Assembly: GCA_014728295.1 (NCBI GenBank)
Contig: WJLW01000080.1
Coordinates: 1 to 53,336, forward strand
Direction of reading: 5' to 3'
Length of the DNA: 53,336 nt
Origin: Chitinivibrionales bacterium
GTDB lineage: Bacteria > Fibrobacterota > Chitinivibrionia > Chitinivibrionales > WJKA01
This document shows, piece after piece, positions 33,446 to 42,002 of the stretch. Every line of letters starts with the position of its first letter. The stretch's first letter is position 1. The notes beneath the pieces were generated by a model. That model saw only the letters and a program-made list of their open reading frames with translations. It did no database searches and was not told the DNA's origin. A program made the position numbers and the translations under genes.

Positions 33446-34150
33446 TCAGGGAGAAAAATAAGGATGGAAAATGTGTTCGATTTCTTCCCACCAGTCACTG
33501 ACAATCGACAGCGTGATGGTTGAGGCCAGGCAGTCAAGTCTCACCAGCGAGTTGGCATTCGCATCGCTTTGGGCGATATTACGCAGGCGTTTAGAGAAAT
33601 ACTGATTGACATTTGACACTTCCGTATAAATTTTGATGAGCTTCCTAAATTGCCAGTCGGGGCGCTGCCCATGCTTTTGTTGAAAGTACTGTGAGAGCAG
33701 ATACATGGAAACGGTGCGATACATGGTTTCCCGATGGTTGGCAAAGGGCAGATGCATATAGGCCATGGGTCGCAGCTTGTCAAGCACCGGACAGCCGCTT
33801 GTTGCCATAAGCAGGCCCATCATCGAACTCAGCCCAATTTGCAGGGCGTCACGTTTGAAATACTCCCGTTCGGCAGTAATCACGCGAATGTCGGCGGTTT
33901 CAAAAGATTTCAATCCCTCGAAGCCCATGACATAGGCCTGGATGCTTTTTGCAACCGGGCAGCAGGCATGCTCCTGTTGCAACAACGGACAATTGGGACA
34001 CTGATGAAACGAAAGCGCCGTCCAGGCAGGCGCATCAATCAACGGCTCTGTTTGCAGGTCAAACGTTTCGGCGTCAAAAGTAAGCGGAATCTCCTTGACG
34101 CATTCGTCGCCAAATCGAAATTGATAGATTATGCTTTTGGTTGAATTCAT
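33446..34150 (-). CDS. Conserved Cys-motif protein of unknown function
   Basis: 234 residues. Recognisable conserved blocks are FHQCPNCPL, ACCPVAKSI, GLSSMMGLLMATSGCPVLDKLRPMA and MYRTVSMYLLSQYF. I recall proteins with these blocks in deltaproteobacteria and other phyla, without known function. The Cys pairs could bind metal. Start 3 bases after the amidohydrolase stop, so co-transcribed. Confidence 0.72.
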   Translation of the reverse strand: MNSTKSIIYQFRFGDECVKEIPLTFDAETFDLQTEPLIDAPAWTALSFHQCPNCPLLQQEHACCPVAKSIQAYVMGFEGLKSFETADIRVITAEREYFKRDALQIGLSSMMGLLMATSGCPVLDKLRPMAYMHLPFANHRETMYRTVSMYLLSQYFQQKHGQRPDWQFRKLIKIYTEVSNVNQYFSKRLRNIAQSDANANSLVRLDCLASTITLSIVSDWWEEIEHIFHPYFSP

Positions 34151-34153
34151 CAG

Positions 34154-35452
34154 CTAGTCAATCTCACATGATTCATCGGGGAGAAATATGCGCCGGGGTG
34201 TACGATAAAAGATGTTCCGCGCTACCAGCAGAGCCTGCTCGCGGTTCATGAATCCGGATTCAATTTTCTGAGCCAGCACGTTTGCCAGCACTTTGCGTAC
34301 CATGCACAGCCGCGCATATATCCAGTCGATGCAGTACCCGTCACTAAAAAAACCGATCAAGCGCGTCACGGGCACAACATCCAGGCGCCGGCTCCAACCC
34401 GCGTGCATAACCGATGCATAAAACGACTGCCACCAGAAATTACTGAGCGAAACGTTGTTGTACGCCACGCACAACGAACAATGGACCGGTTCGTCAAGCT
34501 CAAAGCCATTCATGATATTGAAGTGAATCTGCGGAAACTCTCCCAGCAGGTAGCCCATGGTCGAGGCAAATTGCGGCCTGGCGCGCTGCACCGAACGGCC
34601 ATAATTGTGGGTCAGATATTGTATGCCATAGACAATCTGGAAAATTTCGGCCTTGCCGCTAATCGAGTGGCAGATGGCCCGCAAAAAAGCCGCCTCGAGA
34701 TAGCCGATTTCGGTATCATTCAACTGGTGGCCGGCAAGGCATTTATCAAAAACCGCCTGCAGGGTGTCGTTGGAAATGGGGGTAAAGTCGGCGGTCGCCG
34801 AGATCCAGGCAACCAGGGTGTTTTTATCCGACCAGTCAAACTGTGCATAATAGTTTTCCATCATCTCCTGCAGCAGACGCGGCGAGTCGATCGTTTTGCC
34901 GAATCCTTTGGACATCGAACGAAGCCGGTCACGCCAGGTACGGTACTCGCGCATGCCGCTGGACGGCGTGTCTTCGATGGTGAAGCGGATATTGCCGTCC
35001 CAGTCGCCCTTTTCAAGCGGTGGTACATCGCAATGACTTGAAAGCACCCTAACGATGCCTGCGTTTTCCATAACCGAACGGGCCCAATCCGGCCGGCCGA
35101 CCTTTGCGGCAAAAGCGTCTCTGAGTTTGGGCAGCGATTTTTCGGTAATCGGTTCATCGAATTCGTACAAATCTTTGAGGATACGCTTGAGCATCCAGGC
35201 AAAACCGGTATTTTCCATGCCGGGCCAGTGCTTGATCCAGTTGGCGTAGAGCTCATCTTCGCTGACTGCATCAGGATATTCCGGCCATAATATTTCTTCG
35301 GGCATACCGGCGCTGCGCATTGGGTAATTAATCATGTGATAGCGCAGAATCGTATCGAGTTTAGGGGATGCCATACGGTCGCGCGGCAGGTGGCTATGGA
35401 CGTCGATAACCGGTATTTTCAGCAATTCTTCAAGTAAATCGTCTCGAAGCAT
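34154..35452 (-). CDS. Uronate-isomerase-like amidohydrolase
   Basis: 432 residues. N-terminal VIDVHSHL supplies the His-x-His metal ligands of the amidohydrolase superfamily. The segment KHWPGMENTGFAWMLKRILKDLYEFDEPIT and the C-terminal VTRLIGFFSDGYCIDWIYARL...RKVLANVLAQKIESGFMNREQALLVARNIFY resemble glucuronate isomerase UxaC (COG1904). It is shorter than UxaC (~470), and no other uronate genes are adjacent, though ribulokinase lies ~500 bp upstream on the same strand. A role in sugar acid metabolism is plausible; the substrate is not certain. Confidence 0.65.
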   Translation of the reverse strand: MLRDDLLEELLKIPVIDVHSHLPRDRMASPKLDTILRYHMINYPMRSAGMPEEILWPEYPDAVSEDELYANWIKHWPGMENTGFAWMLKRILKDLYEFDEPITEKSLPKLRDAFAAKVGRPDWARSVMENAGIVRVLSSHCDVPPLEKGDWDGNIRFTIEDTPSSGMREYRTWRDRLRSMSKGFGKTIDSPRLLQEMMENYYAQFDWSDKNTLVAWISATADFTPISNDTLQAVFDKCLAGHQLNDTEIGYLEAAFLRAICHSISGKAEIFQIVYGIQYLTHNYGRSVQRARPQFASTMGYLLGEFPQIHFNIMNGFELDEPVHCSLCVAYNNVSLSNFWWQSFYASVMHAGWSRRLDVVPVTRLIGFFSDGYCIDWIYARLCMVRKVLANVLAQKIESGFMNREQALLVARNIFYRTPRRIFLPDESCEID

Positions 35453-35527
35453 ACGGGCCTTTCACGAGCAGGTTCGGGCAAAGAAAATAATTGTCGCATA
35501 AGAACATGGAGAAACGGCAGGAAAAGC

Positions 35528-35713
35528 TTAATTCGTGTATTTGCCCTTGAAGAAGTAGTTTATGTCTTTAAGAGTACGGACTTTTATCTTGCCGGTGCCC
35601 TTGCAAACGCCGCATGCGATATCTTCGGAAGTGTATTCGCCGGTTCGGGGGTCTATATTGAATTTTTCGGTTTTGCCCGAGCCTTCGCAGTCAGGACAGG
35701 TCAATTGTTTCAT
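35528..35713 (-). CDS. DnaJ-type CxxCxGxG mini protein
   Basis: 61 residues from the ATG at 35713. Two CxxCxGxG motifs (CPDCEGSGK and CGVCKGTGK) separated by ~20 residues, the arrangement of one zinc centre from DnaJ, but with no J-domain. Stand-alone proteins of this type could be thiol or zinc chaperones; function unknown. It is 75 bases upstream of the amidohydrolase. Confidence 0.75.
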   Translation of the reverse strand: MKQLTCPDCEGSGKTEKFNIDPRTGEYTSEDIACGVCKGTGKIKVRTLKDINYFFKGKYTN

Positions 35714-35955
35714 AGCACGGCCCAGCACATAACATGATGAATTTTATGGCGGTCGCTTTTATGCACGTATCAGCTATGTATAGTAATATACTTTCTGATG
35801 GCACCGCCATTGCCAACTCTTCACCCGAAACGGCAGTTCCCCTGTCGTGGGCAGACATGCCGGGAGGCTGGACGATTGCGCCGGGTTGTTCTGAAAGCAA
35901 CAACGGCGGACACCACACGCTCATGCCGCGTCATTGGCCCGGTGCAACATGCTTG
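35714..35955. other. Intergenic region, nothing convincing
   Basis: 242 bp between ribulokinase and the mini zinc protein. A short hairpin (TGGCA-N7-TGCCA) and an AT-rich stretch with TATATTACTATACAT are visible, but no promoter with good spacing and no gene with a ribosome-binding site. Confidence 0.4.
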
Positions 35956-37623
35956 CTAACCAGCCTCTCGAATTGCAATGAGTTTTTTCATGACACCGCA
36001 GAGATCGGCAGACCCGGATACCCCGCCAAAAGCATCATGCACCTGCATGTAGAGCTCATAAAGCCGATTATACGTTCGGCGGCTGTGCGCATCGGGCGTA
36101 TAGGCAATGCTTTTGAGCGACGTCATCGCGCCTTGGGCCTCGGCAAAGGTCTCAAAACCGCCACCGGCAGAGCCGGCAGCAACCGCTGCAGCAACGGCCG
36201 AGCCCAACGCACAGCTCTGGGCCGAACCTGAAACCAGCATGGTGCATCCGGTTACGTCGGCATAAATCTGCATTAGCAGGCTGTTCTTCTCGGCAATACC
36301 GCCGCAGCAGATAATCTTGTCCGAAGCAACGCCATATTCTTCTAAGCGCTCGATAATTGCACGCGCGCCGAATGCCGTAGCTTCGATCAGGGCGCGGTAG
36401 ATTTCGGCCTGCGTAGTATGCAGGGTCTGTCCAAGCAGCAGGCCGGTCAGTTGCTGGTCCACCAGGATAGTGCGGTTGCCGTTATTCCAGTCGAGGGCAA
36501 GCAATCCTGATTGCCCCGGTTTGAGCTCAGCGGCCTCTGCTGTCAGCGCCTGATGGGTGGCATCATCACCTTTGCAGACGATTTCGACAAACCACTTGAA
36601 GATATCACCAACCGCGGATTGCCCGGCTTCTATGCCATAATGGCCGGGGAGAATCGACCCGTCGACAATGCCGCAAATGCCGGGAATGTCGGCAACGTCT
36701 CTGCTTTTGGGCGCTACGGTGCAGTCACAGGTGGATGTACCGATAATCTTGACTATCGTGCCTTCCCGGACCCCTGAGCCAACAGCGCCCAGATGCGCAT
36801 CGAATGCGCCGATGGCAAGGGGAATACCGGTTCGCAATCCGAGCTTGCCGGCCCATTCCGCGCATAACAAACCGGCGATCTCGCTCGCATCATATGCCCT
36901 GGCATACAGGCGATCACGCAAATCTGCAAGCCGGGGATCGAGCATGGCAAGAAATTCTTTGTCCGGCAATCCTTCCCATTCATCACAATAGAGTCCCTTG
37001 TGTCCGGCTGCGCACACACCCCGCTTTACCTGCAACGGATCCTGTACACCCGCCAGTATCGAAGGGATCCAATCGGCACATTCCACCCAGCTCCAGGCGG
37101 CCGCAAACACCTCCGGGGCCACATTCAGACAATGCCAGATTTTCGACCACAGCCACTCCGATGAATAAACCCCGCCGAGCTTGGCTAGGTAGTGTGGGCG
37201 GTGCTCCCTGGCCACGGCGGTAATTTTAGCCGCTTCGTCGATGGCGGTATGGTCCTTCCACAACCAGGCGTAAGCGGCAGGATTGTCTTTCCAGGCATCC
37301 GACATGGCGAGGGGACTATTTTTTTTATCGACAGGAATGGGCGTGGATCCGGTAGTATCGACGCCAATGCCAATCACTTTGTCCGCGCTGAATTGCGCAT
37401 TGGCGGATGCTTCGGTGAGCGCAGCGCTAACGCTCGCTTCCAGACCGGTCAGGTAATCTGCCGGATTCTGGCGGGCAAGATTGGGATCACGCTTGTCAAG
37501 CACTATGCCCTGGCGCCCCGACGGATAAGCATATACGCTGCCGCCGATTTCGTCTCCGTTGGTGCAATCAACGACAAGTGCCCGCACCGAATTGGTGCCA
37601 TAATCGATACCGATGGTATACAT
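35956..37623 (-). CDS. araB: Ribulokinase
   Basis: 555 residues, the normal length for bacterial AraB of the FGGY kinase family. IGIDYGTNSVRALVVD is the phosphate-1 loop, GIGVDTTGSTPIPVD the AraB-type second loop, and DAHLGAVGSGV plus CCGGIAEKNSLLMQIYADVTG the C-terminal ATP/sugar segments. It phosphorylates L-ribulose in the arabinose pathway. GGAGGTTTG precedes the ATG. No araA or araD is in the window. Confidence 0.93.
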   Translation of the reverse strand: MYTIGIDYGTNSVRALVVDCTNGDEIGGSVYAYPSGRQGIVLDKRDPNLARQNPADYLTGLEASVSAALTEASANAQFSADKVIGIGVDTTGSTPIPVDKKNSPLAMSDAWKDNPAAYAWLWKDHTAIDEAAKITAVAREHRPHYLAKLGGVYSSEWLWSKIWHCLNVAPEVFAAAWSWVECADWIPSILAGVQDPLQVKRGVCAAGHKGLYCDEWEGLPDKEFLAMLDPRLADLRDRLYARAYDASEIAGLLCAEWAGKLGLRTGIPLAIGAFDAHLGAVGSGVREGTIVKIIGTSTCDCTVAPKSRDVADIPGICGIVDGSILPGHYGIEAGQSAVGDIFKWFVEIVCKGDDATHQALTAEAAELKPGQSGLLALDWNNGNRTILVDQQLTGLLLGQTLHTTQAEIYRALIEATAFGARAIIERLEEYGVASDKIICCGGIAEKNSLLMQIYADVTGCTMLVSGSAQSCALGSAVAAAVAAGSAGGGFETFAEAQGAMTSLKSIAYTPDAHSRRTYNRLYELYMQVHDAFGGVSGSADLCGVMKKLIAIREAG

Positions 37624-37925
37624 GGTTATTCAAACCTCCTGCAAAATGTGAATTGCCCGATTTTTGCTAAAATACTGCTGGACGCCGCCTGGACGCAGAA
37701 AATAAAGATACTACATGAGCAATCGGGGCCCGGGGTGAAATCTTTCCAAAACCACTTCTGTCAATACTGCAGTGCAGCGCGTCCGCATGGTGTTTGCGTG
37801 TGATTATGTTTTCGCATCATCCCGGCCAGTGCCATCGACAGGCGCAGCCGTAGAAGTCTTGCGCTCTATATTCTATATTTTCACTCACACCCACTCACAC
37901 CGGCCAATAACCCTGCGCGCATGCT
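37624..37925. other. Divergent intergenic region between araB and queG
   Basis: 302 bp with no gene. It contains a direct repeat CTGGACGC-CGC-CTGGACGC (around 37678-37696) upstream of araB, a possible regulator half-site pair, and a CACTCACACC tandem repeat and TCTATATTCTATAT near the queG side. No promoter with clean spacing was found. Confidence 0.4.
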
Positions 37926-38870
37926 ATGATTAATTCTGCTCAGCTCAAGCATCTGGCGGCAAAAATCGGATTCACCGATTGTGGCATTGGGCGTGCGCAA
38001 CGCCTCGAGGACGAAGCGCGCCGACTTCACTCCTGGCTGAAGCGGGACTACCACTCAGGCATGCACTACATGGAGCGCAACTTTAACAAACGTGTCGACC
38101 CACGCACGTTGCACGCGGGCACGGTTTCGGTTATTTCGGTGCTGCTGTCATACGATACCGACGTTGCGCAATCGGACCCCTCCGCACCGGTTCTATCGCG
38201 CTACGCCTATGGTGAGGATTATCATTTTGTCATGAAACGGATGCTGCGCAGATTGCTCGATGAGATACAGAACAGATGTGAACGGGAAATTTGCGCCCGC
38301 ATATTTGTCGACTCTGCACCGGTGCTGGATCGGGCCTGGGCATTGCGGGCCGGGCTGGGCTGGATTGGCAAAAACACGATGCTCATTTCACCGAAATACG
38401 GATCATACACCTTTATCGGTGAAATAGCACTCGACCTCGAGCTTGACTATGACGAGCCGGTCAACGATCGCTGCGGCGGTTGTCGGCGCTGCCTGGATGC
38501 CTGCCCTACTAATGCACTCGTTGCGCCACACACGCTTGACGCCGGGAAATGCATATCGTACTGGACCATCGAAAATCGCACAGAGGCTATGCCCGAGGCC
38601 TTGCGCGATTCTTTTGACAACCGGGTGTTCGGTTGCGATATTTGCCAGGAAGTTTGTCCCTGGAATGCGCTGACCAGACCGCATAGCGCCCCGGAATTTA
38701 ATCCTTCTGCCGAACTTATGAAACTGTCAAAAATGCAGTGGCAATCACTATCGCATGAAAAATACCTGCACCTTTTCAGAAAATCCCCCGTAAAGCGAGC
38801 CGGATACAAAGGATTGCAGCGCAATGTATTATTTATATCGCGTAACTCAGAAAATTCGACGGGACGCTAG
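37926..38870 (+). CDS. queG: Epoxyqueuosine reductase QueG
   Basis: 314 residues. The N-terminal cobalamin-binding reductase domain (GFTDCGIGRAQRLEDEARRL; VDSAPVLDRAWALRAGLGWIGKNT) is followed by two 4Fe-4S clusters: CGGCRRCLDACP near residues 183-194 and CDICQEVCPW near 238-247. It performs the last step of queuosine synthesis on tRNA. The HEAT-repeat tail of longer QueG proteins is absent, as in many bacteria. capA-like follows after 3 bases. Confidence 0.94.
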   Translation: MINSAQLKHLAAKIGFTDCGIGRAQRLEDEARRLHSWLKRDYHSGMHYMERNFNKRVDPRTLHAGTVSVISVLLSYDTDVAQSDPSAPVLSRYAYGEDYHFVMKRMLRRLLDEIQNRCEREICARIFVDSAPVLDRAWALRAGLGWIGKNTMLISPKYGSYTFIGEIALDLELDYDEPVNDRCGGCRRCLDACPTNALVAPHTLDAGKCISYWTIENRTEAMPEALRDSFDNRVFGCDICQEVCPWNALTRPHSAPEFNPSAELMKLSKMQWQSLSHEKYLHLFRKSPVKRAGYKGLQRNVLFISRNSENSTGR

Positions 38871-38873
38871 AGC

Positions 38874-40187
38874 ATGCTTGCCATTTTAATCTATGTGCTG
38901 ACTGGAGCCTTGGCACTGCTCCTGGGCTTTGTTTTCCGGCCGCGTCAGTATCCCCTCAAAACCGAAAGCGATCTCTCACACAGCATTCCCGGCATTTTTC
39001 ATGTGTATTATGCCAGCAAATTTCTCCACCCGGTCAAGCACGCCGCAAAAAACAGCGGAATCGAAGAGATGTTTCGAGATATGGACGTGCGCTTTGATTG
39101 CAGTCCGCTGACCGACAAGGAAACTATTACTATCAAGGCGATCGGAGATTTGATGATTCGCAAAGATCTGGTCGGCGAGGGAAGCAAACATCTGTGGGAT
39201 GAAGTAGGTGAATACGCATTCCAGGGTGACATTACCATTGCGAACATGGAGTTTGCCATCAATGAGCAGTGGATCATCGACAAGACAATTCGCTTTTCGA
39301 TTCCACTTTCCTATGCACTGCCTCTGCTGCGGGATGGGCGCTACGGGCAGTTCGATGCCGTTTCGCTCGCCAATAATCATATAAACGATTCGCTCAAAGG
39401 CGGTATTGCTTCAACGCTGCAGCACCTTGACCACCTGGGGATCAAACATGCCGGCGCTGCACTCACCCGCGATGACGTGGATAGCTTTCCCATTTTCGAA
39501 GCAAAAGGCGCAAAGATCGCGCTGCTGGCCTACACCTTTGGCACCAACGGCATACCGCTCGACCGGGGCAACGAGCATGGCGCCAATGTTATCCGGTTCA
39601 ATGCACTGCGGAATTCCGACTACGATCCGTCACTTATCTACCACCACATCGACCTGGCCAGAAAACGGGGCGCCAACTATATCATCGCGATGAATCACTG
39701 GGGTATCGAGTTTGAATATTATCCCGTCAAGCGGATTATCGACCGCGCCCGCGACCTCATGGAAAAGGGGATTGACCTGATCATCGGCCATCACCCGCAT
39801 ATTCTCAAGCCGGTCGAAAAATACACGGCCGCGGATGGTCGCACCTGCCTCTGCCTGTATTCACTCGGCAACATCACCAGCCAGACATTGCCGCGGGCTG
39901 TCAGCAACCTTGCTGCAATCGCCGGGATCAGGCTTGAATTCGGCACAAATGCCTCAGGCGTCCGCATTATCCGCCCGACAGGCCTGGAACTCATGCCGAC
40001 CTATTTTTCATACGCAAAACGCAGAGGCAGGCGGGATAATCGTATTTTTTCGGTGACGCGTGCACAGGAGTTGCTGAGCACAAACACGCTGCCGGACTAC
40101 TATACCACAAAAGACATTGCCGGCATTCGCAAAGTTGCCGGTGAATTCCAAACGTATTTTCGCCAGCGTGGCGTGATCGTCAAATAG
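38874..40187 (+). CDS. CapA-like (PGA_cap) metallophosphatase-fold protein
   Basis: 437 residues with an N-terminal TM (LAILIYVLTGALALLLGFVF). PGA_cap domain: IKAIGDLMIRKD, NMEFAI, SLANNHINDS, MNHWGIEFEYYP and GHHPHILKPVE, the calcineurin-like metal-binding blocks. In Bacillus CapA acts in poly-gamma-glutamate synthesis, but most homologues are of unknown role. Membrane-anchored, probably acting outside the cytoplasm. Confidence 0.85.
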   Translation: MLAILIYVLTGALALLLGFVFRPRQYPLKTESDLSHSIPGIFHVYYASKFLHPVKHAAKNSGIEEMFRDMDVRFDCSPLTDKETITIKAIGDLMIRKDLVGEGSKHLWDEVGEYAFQGDITIANMEFAINEQWIIDKTIRFSIPLSYALPLLRDGRYGQFDAVSLANNHINDSLKGGIASTLQHLDHLGIKHAGAALTRDDVDSFPIFEAKGAKIALLAYTFGTNGIPLDRGNEHGANVIRFNALRNSDYDPSLIYHHIDLARKRGANYIIAMNHWGIEFEYYPVKRIIDRARDLMEKGIDLIIGHHPHILKPVEKYTAADGRTCLCLYSLGNITSQTLPRAVSNLAAIAGIRLEFGTNASGVRIIRPTGLELMPTYFSYAKRRGRRDNRIFSVTRAQELLSTNTLPDYYTTKDIAGIRKVAGEFQTYFRQRGVIVK

Positions 40188-40197
40188 CACCGCGCCA

Positions 40198-40635
40198 TTA
40201 CTTCGGCAGTTTGCCCAGCACCTTCCAAATCCAGCGATGAATGGCATGAACCGATTTCACCGGTTCGGCATACATCATCACGCACTCGCCATGGATTGTA
40301 GAGATATTGTTGTCTTCGCAAAGCTGAATCGCCTGCCTGGATTCGGAGCCTTCTTGCAGCCAGACACGCGCGATCCCGGCCTCGACGGCCTGCCCGACCG
40401 CATGTGAAGATTGATCCGGTTTCACCGCAACGATGACGCCGTCGACCGGCTCCTTGAGATCACCGAGCTTGCCGTTGTTGCCTGCTTCGTCCAGGTAAAC
40501 CACCGATACGCAGTAGCCCTTTTTGCTCAGCTCCGTGTCGATGCCGAATCCGTGTACCTGCGCCGAGCGCGACTGGCGAACCAGCGCAATTTTCTTCTGC
40601 CCCAGAAATTCATCAATCATTGCTTTTGTAGCCAT
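40198..40635 (-). CDS. CoA-binding domain protein (YccU-like)
   Basis: 145 residues, one CoA_binding_2 Rossmann domain: KKIALVRQSRSAQVHGFGIDTELSKKGY, VDGVIVAVKPDQSSHAVGQAVEAGI, ARVWLQEGSES. The first loop reads ALVRQSRS where relatives have A(L/V)VGxSxx; replacement of Gly by Arg may alter ligand binding. Convergent with capA-like, only 10 bases apart. Function unknown. Confidence 0.8.
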   Translation of the reverse strand: MATKAMIDEFLGQKKIALVRQSRSAQVHGFGIDTELSKKGYCVSVVYLDEAGNNGKLGDLKEPVDGVIVAVKPDQSSHAVGQAVEAGIARVWLQEGSESRQAIQLCEDNNISTIHGECVMMYAEPVKSVHAIHRWIWKVLGKLPK

Positions 40636-40779
40636 GCCGGGCTCCTGTCGGAATGAGGTTGGTTACGCTATCTGGTCTATAAAGATATAAGGGGGAAGAT
40701 GGACTGCGCAATTGCAATTTTGAGGCGAAGCCAGTTTTCCGGGAAGCGCTTGCCGCTACCGGAGACCGGATACCGCCTT

Positions 40780-40808
40780 TTGCAACAATCGTGGAACTAT
40801 CGTATAAT
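40780..40808 (+). promoter_or_regulatory. Sigma-70 promoter of pta
   Basis: TTGCAA (40780-40785), 17-bp spacer, TATAAT (40803-40808, perfect -10). It predicts a ~130-base 5' leader before the pta start. The leader is AT-rich with no obvious known riboswitch. The rest of the 312-bp gap (40636-40779) shows nothing convincing. Confidence 0.75.
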
Positions 40809-40947
40809 ATTCAAAGCCGGAGCCGTTTATTCTCTGCACTATACTCATAGTTTTTTGGCGATGTATTTTTATTACCGGATATTTCAGCAAATTGTTGCCC
40901 AGCCACTTCCACCCGTGCACCCTTGAATCAAACTCAGGAGGTTTGCC

Positions 40948-41928
40948 ATTTCCCTGCTAGATGCATTTATTACCCAGGCGGCACAGCATCGTAGACGCAT
41001 CGTATTTCCGGAAGGGCCGGACGAGCGCATCATTCATGCCGCAGCCAAATCGGCACACCTCGGGACAGCCGATCCTGTTTTAATGGTTAAAAATCATGAT
41101 ATCAGTCACTTAACCAGAAAATTTGGTTTGGATTGCGATGTCATATCACTGGGTGAACCAAAATCCGCCAATAAGCTGGAGGAATACGCACAAGTCTATG
41201 CAAATAAACGAAATATGCCCAAAAACATCGCTCGGCGGATCGTTCAGAAACCAATGACTTACGGCGCAATGATGGTAGCCAGCGGGGATGCAGACGGCAT
41301 GGTAGCGGGTGTATCATCACCGACGTCGCTGGTATTGCAGGCGGCAACTCTGGCAATTGGTCTGAAAGAGGGTATATCGGCGGCATCGAGTTTTTTCATC
41401 ATGGATCTCGAGGGAGCTGCAGGGAGAGGCTCGCCGCTGATTTTTGCAGATTGTGCCGTAGCCATCCAACCATCGCCGGCTGAATTGGCCGATATCGCTG
41501 TTTCCACCGCCCGAAACGCAGCGCGTTTGATGGAAATCGAACCCAGAGTGGCTTTTCTCTCCTTTTCCACCAAGGGCTCGGCAAATCATGAACAGATTGA
41601 TTGGGTAGTTGAAGCGCTTGAAATTGCCCGAACGAAAGCCCCGGATATACCTTTTGACGGGGAGCTCCAGGCCGATGCGGCGCTGGTGGAGTCAATCGCC
41701 CGGAAAAAAGCACCTCACAGCAAGGTGGCCGGACATGCTAACGTACTGATATTTCCGAACCTGGCTTCAGGCAATATCGGTTATAAGCTCGTGCAGCACC
41801 TCGCAGGAGCACGGGCCATCGGCCCCATCCTGCAGGGTTTTGGCCGGCCGGTTAACGATATGTCGCGCGGGGCCACTGTTGAAGACATCGTAGCCGTCAC
41901 CGCCATTACCGCTCTTCAGGTGGAATAA
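40948..41928 (+). CDS. pta: Phosphate acetyltransferase with an apparent ATT start
   Basis: 326 residues when read from ATT at 40948, typical for short-form Pta (~330). AGGAGGT at 40936-40942 sits 5 bases upstream. Read this way the protein begins M/I-SLLDAFITQAAQHRRRIVFPEGPDERI, exactly the family N-terminus. The first ATG/GTG/TTG in frame is the ATG at 41083, which would remove 45 conserved residues. Later motifs: GDADGMVAGVSSPTS, LIFADCAVAIQP, FSTKGSA and GHANVLIFPNLASGNIGYKLVQ. It converts acetyl-CoA and phosphate to acetyl phosphate and CoA. No ackA is adjacent. Confidence 0.9.
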   Translation: MSLLDAFITQAAQHRRRIVFPEGPDERIIHAAAKSAHLGTADPVLMVKNHDISHLTRKFGLDCDVISLGEPKSANKLEEYAQVYANKRNMPKNIARRIVQKPMTYGAMMVASGDADGMVAGVSSPTSLVLQAATLAIGLKEGISAASSFFIMDLEGAAGRGSPLIFADCAVAIQPSPAELADIAVSTARNAARLMEIEPRVAFLSFSTKGSANHEQIDWVVEALEIARTKAPDIPFDGELQADAALVESIARKKAPHSKVAGHANVLIFPNLASGNIGYKLVQHLAGARAIGPILQGFGRPVNDMSRGATVEDIVAVTAITALQVE

Positions 41929-42002
41929 ACGCCGGGTCGTCACTATTCTGTGGCTTTTTATTCCCGCAACATGCACCGGCAACACACCATAGAAGGGTAA
42001 CC

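Noticed and set aside
35691..35924. Minus-strand 77-codon ORF between araB and the mini zinc protein
   Set aside because: It overlaps the mini zinc protein, lacks a ribosome-binding site, and shows no conserved motif.
40699..40926. 75-codon plus-strand ORF upstream of pta
   Set aside because: It contains the strong TTGCAA-17-TATAAT promoter, has no ribosome-binding site and no recognisable protein features.
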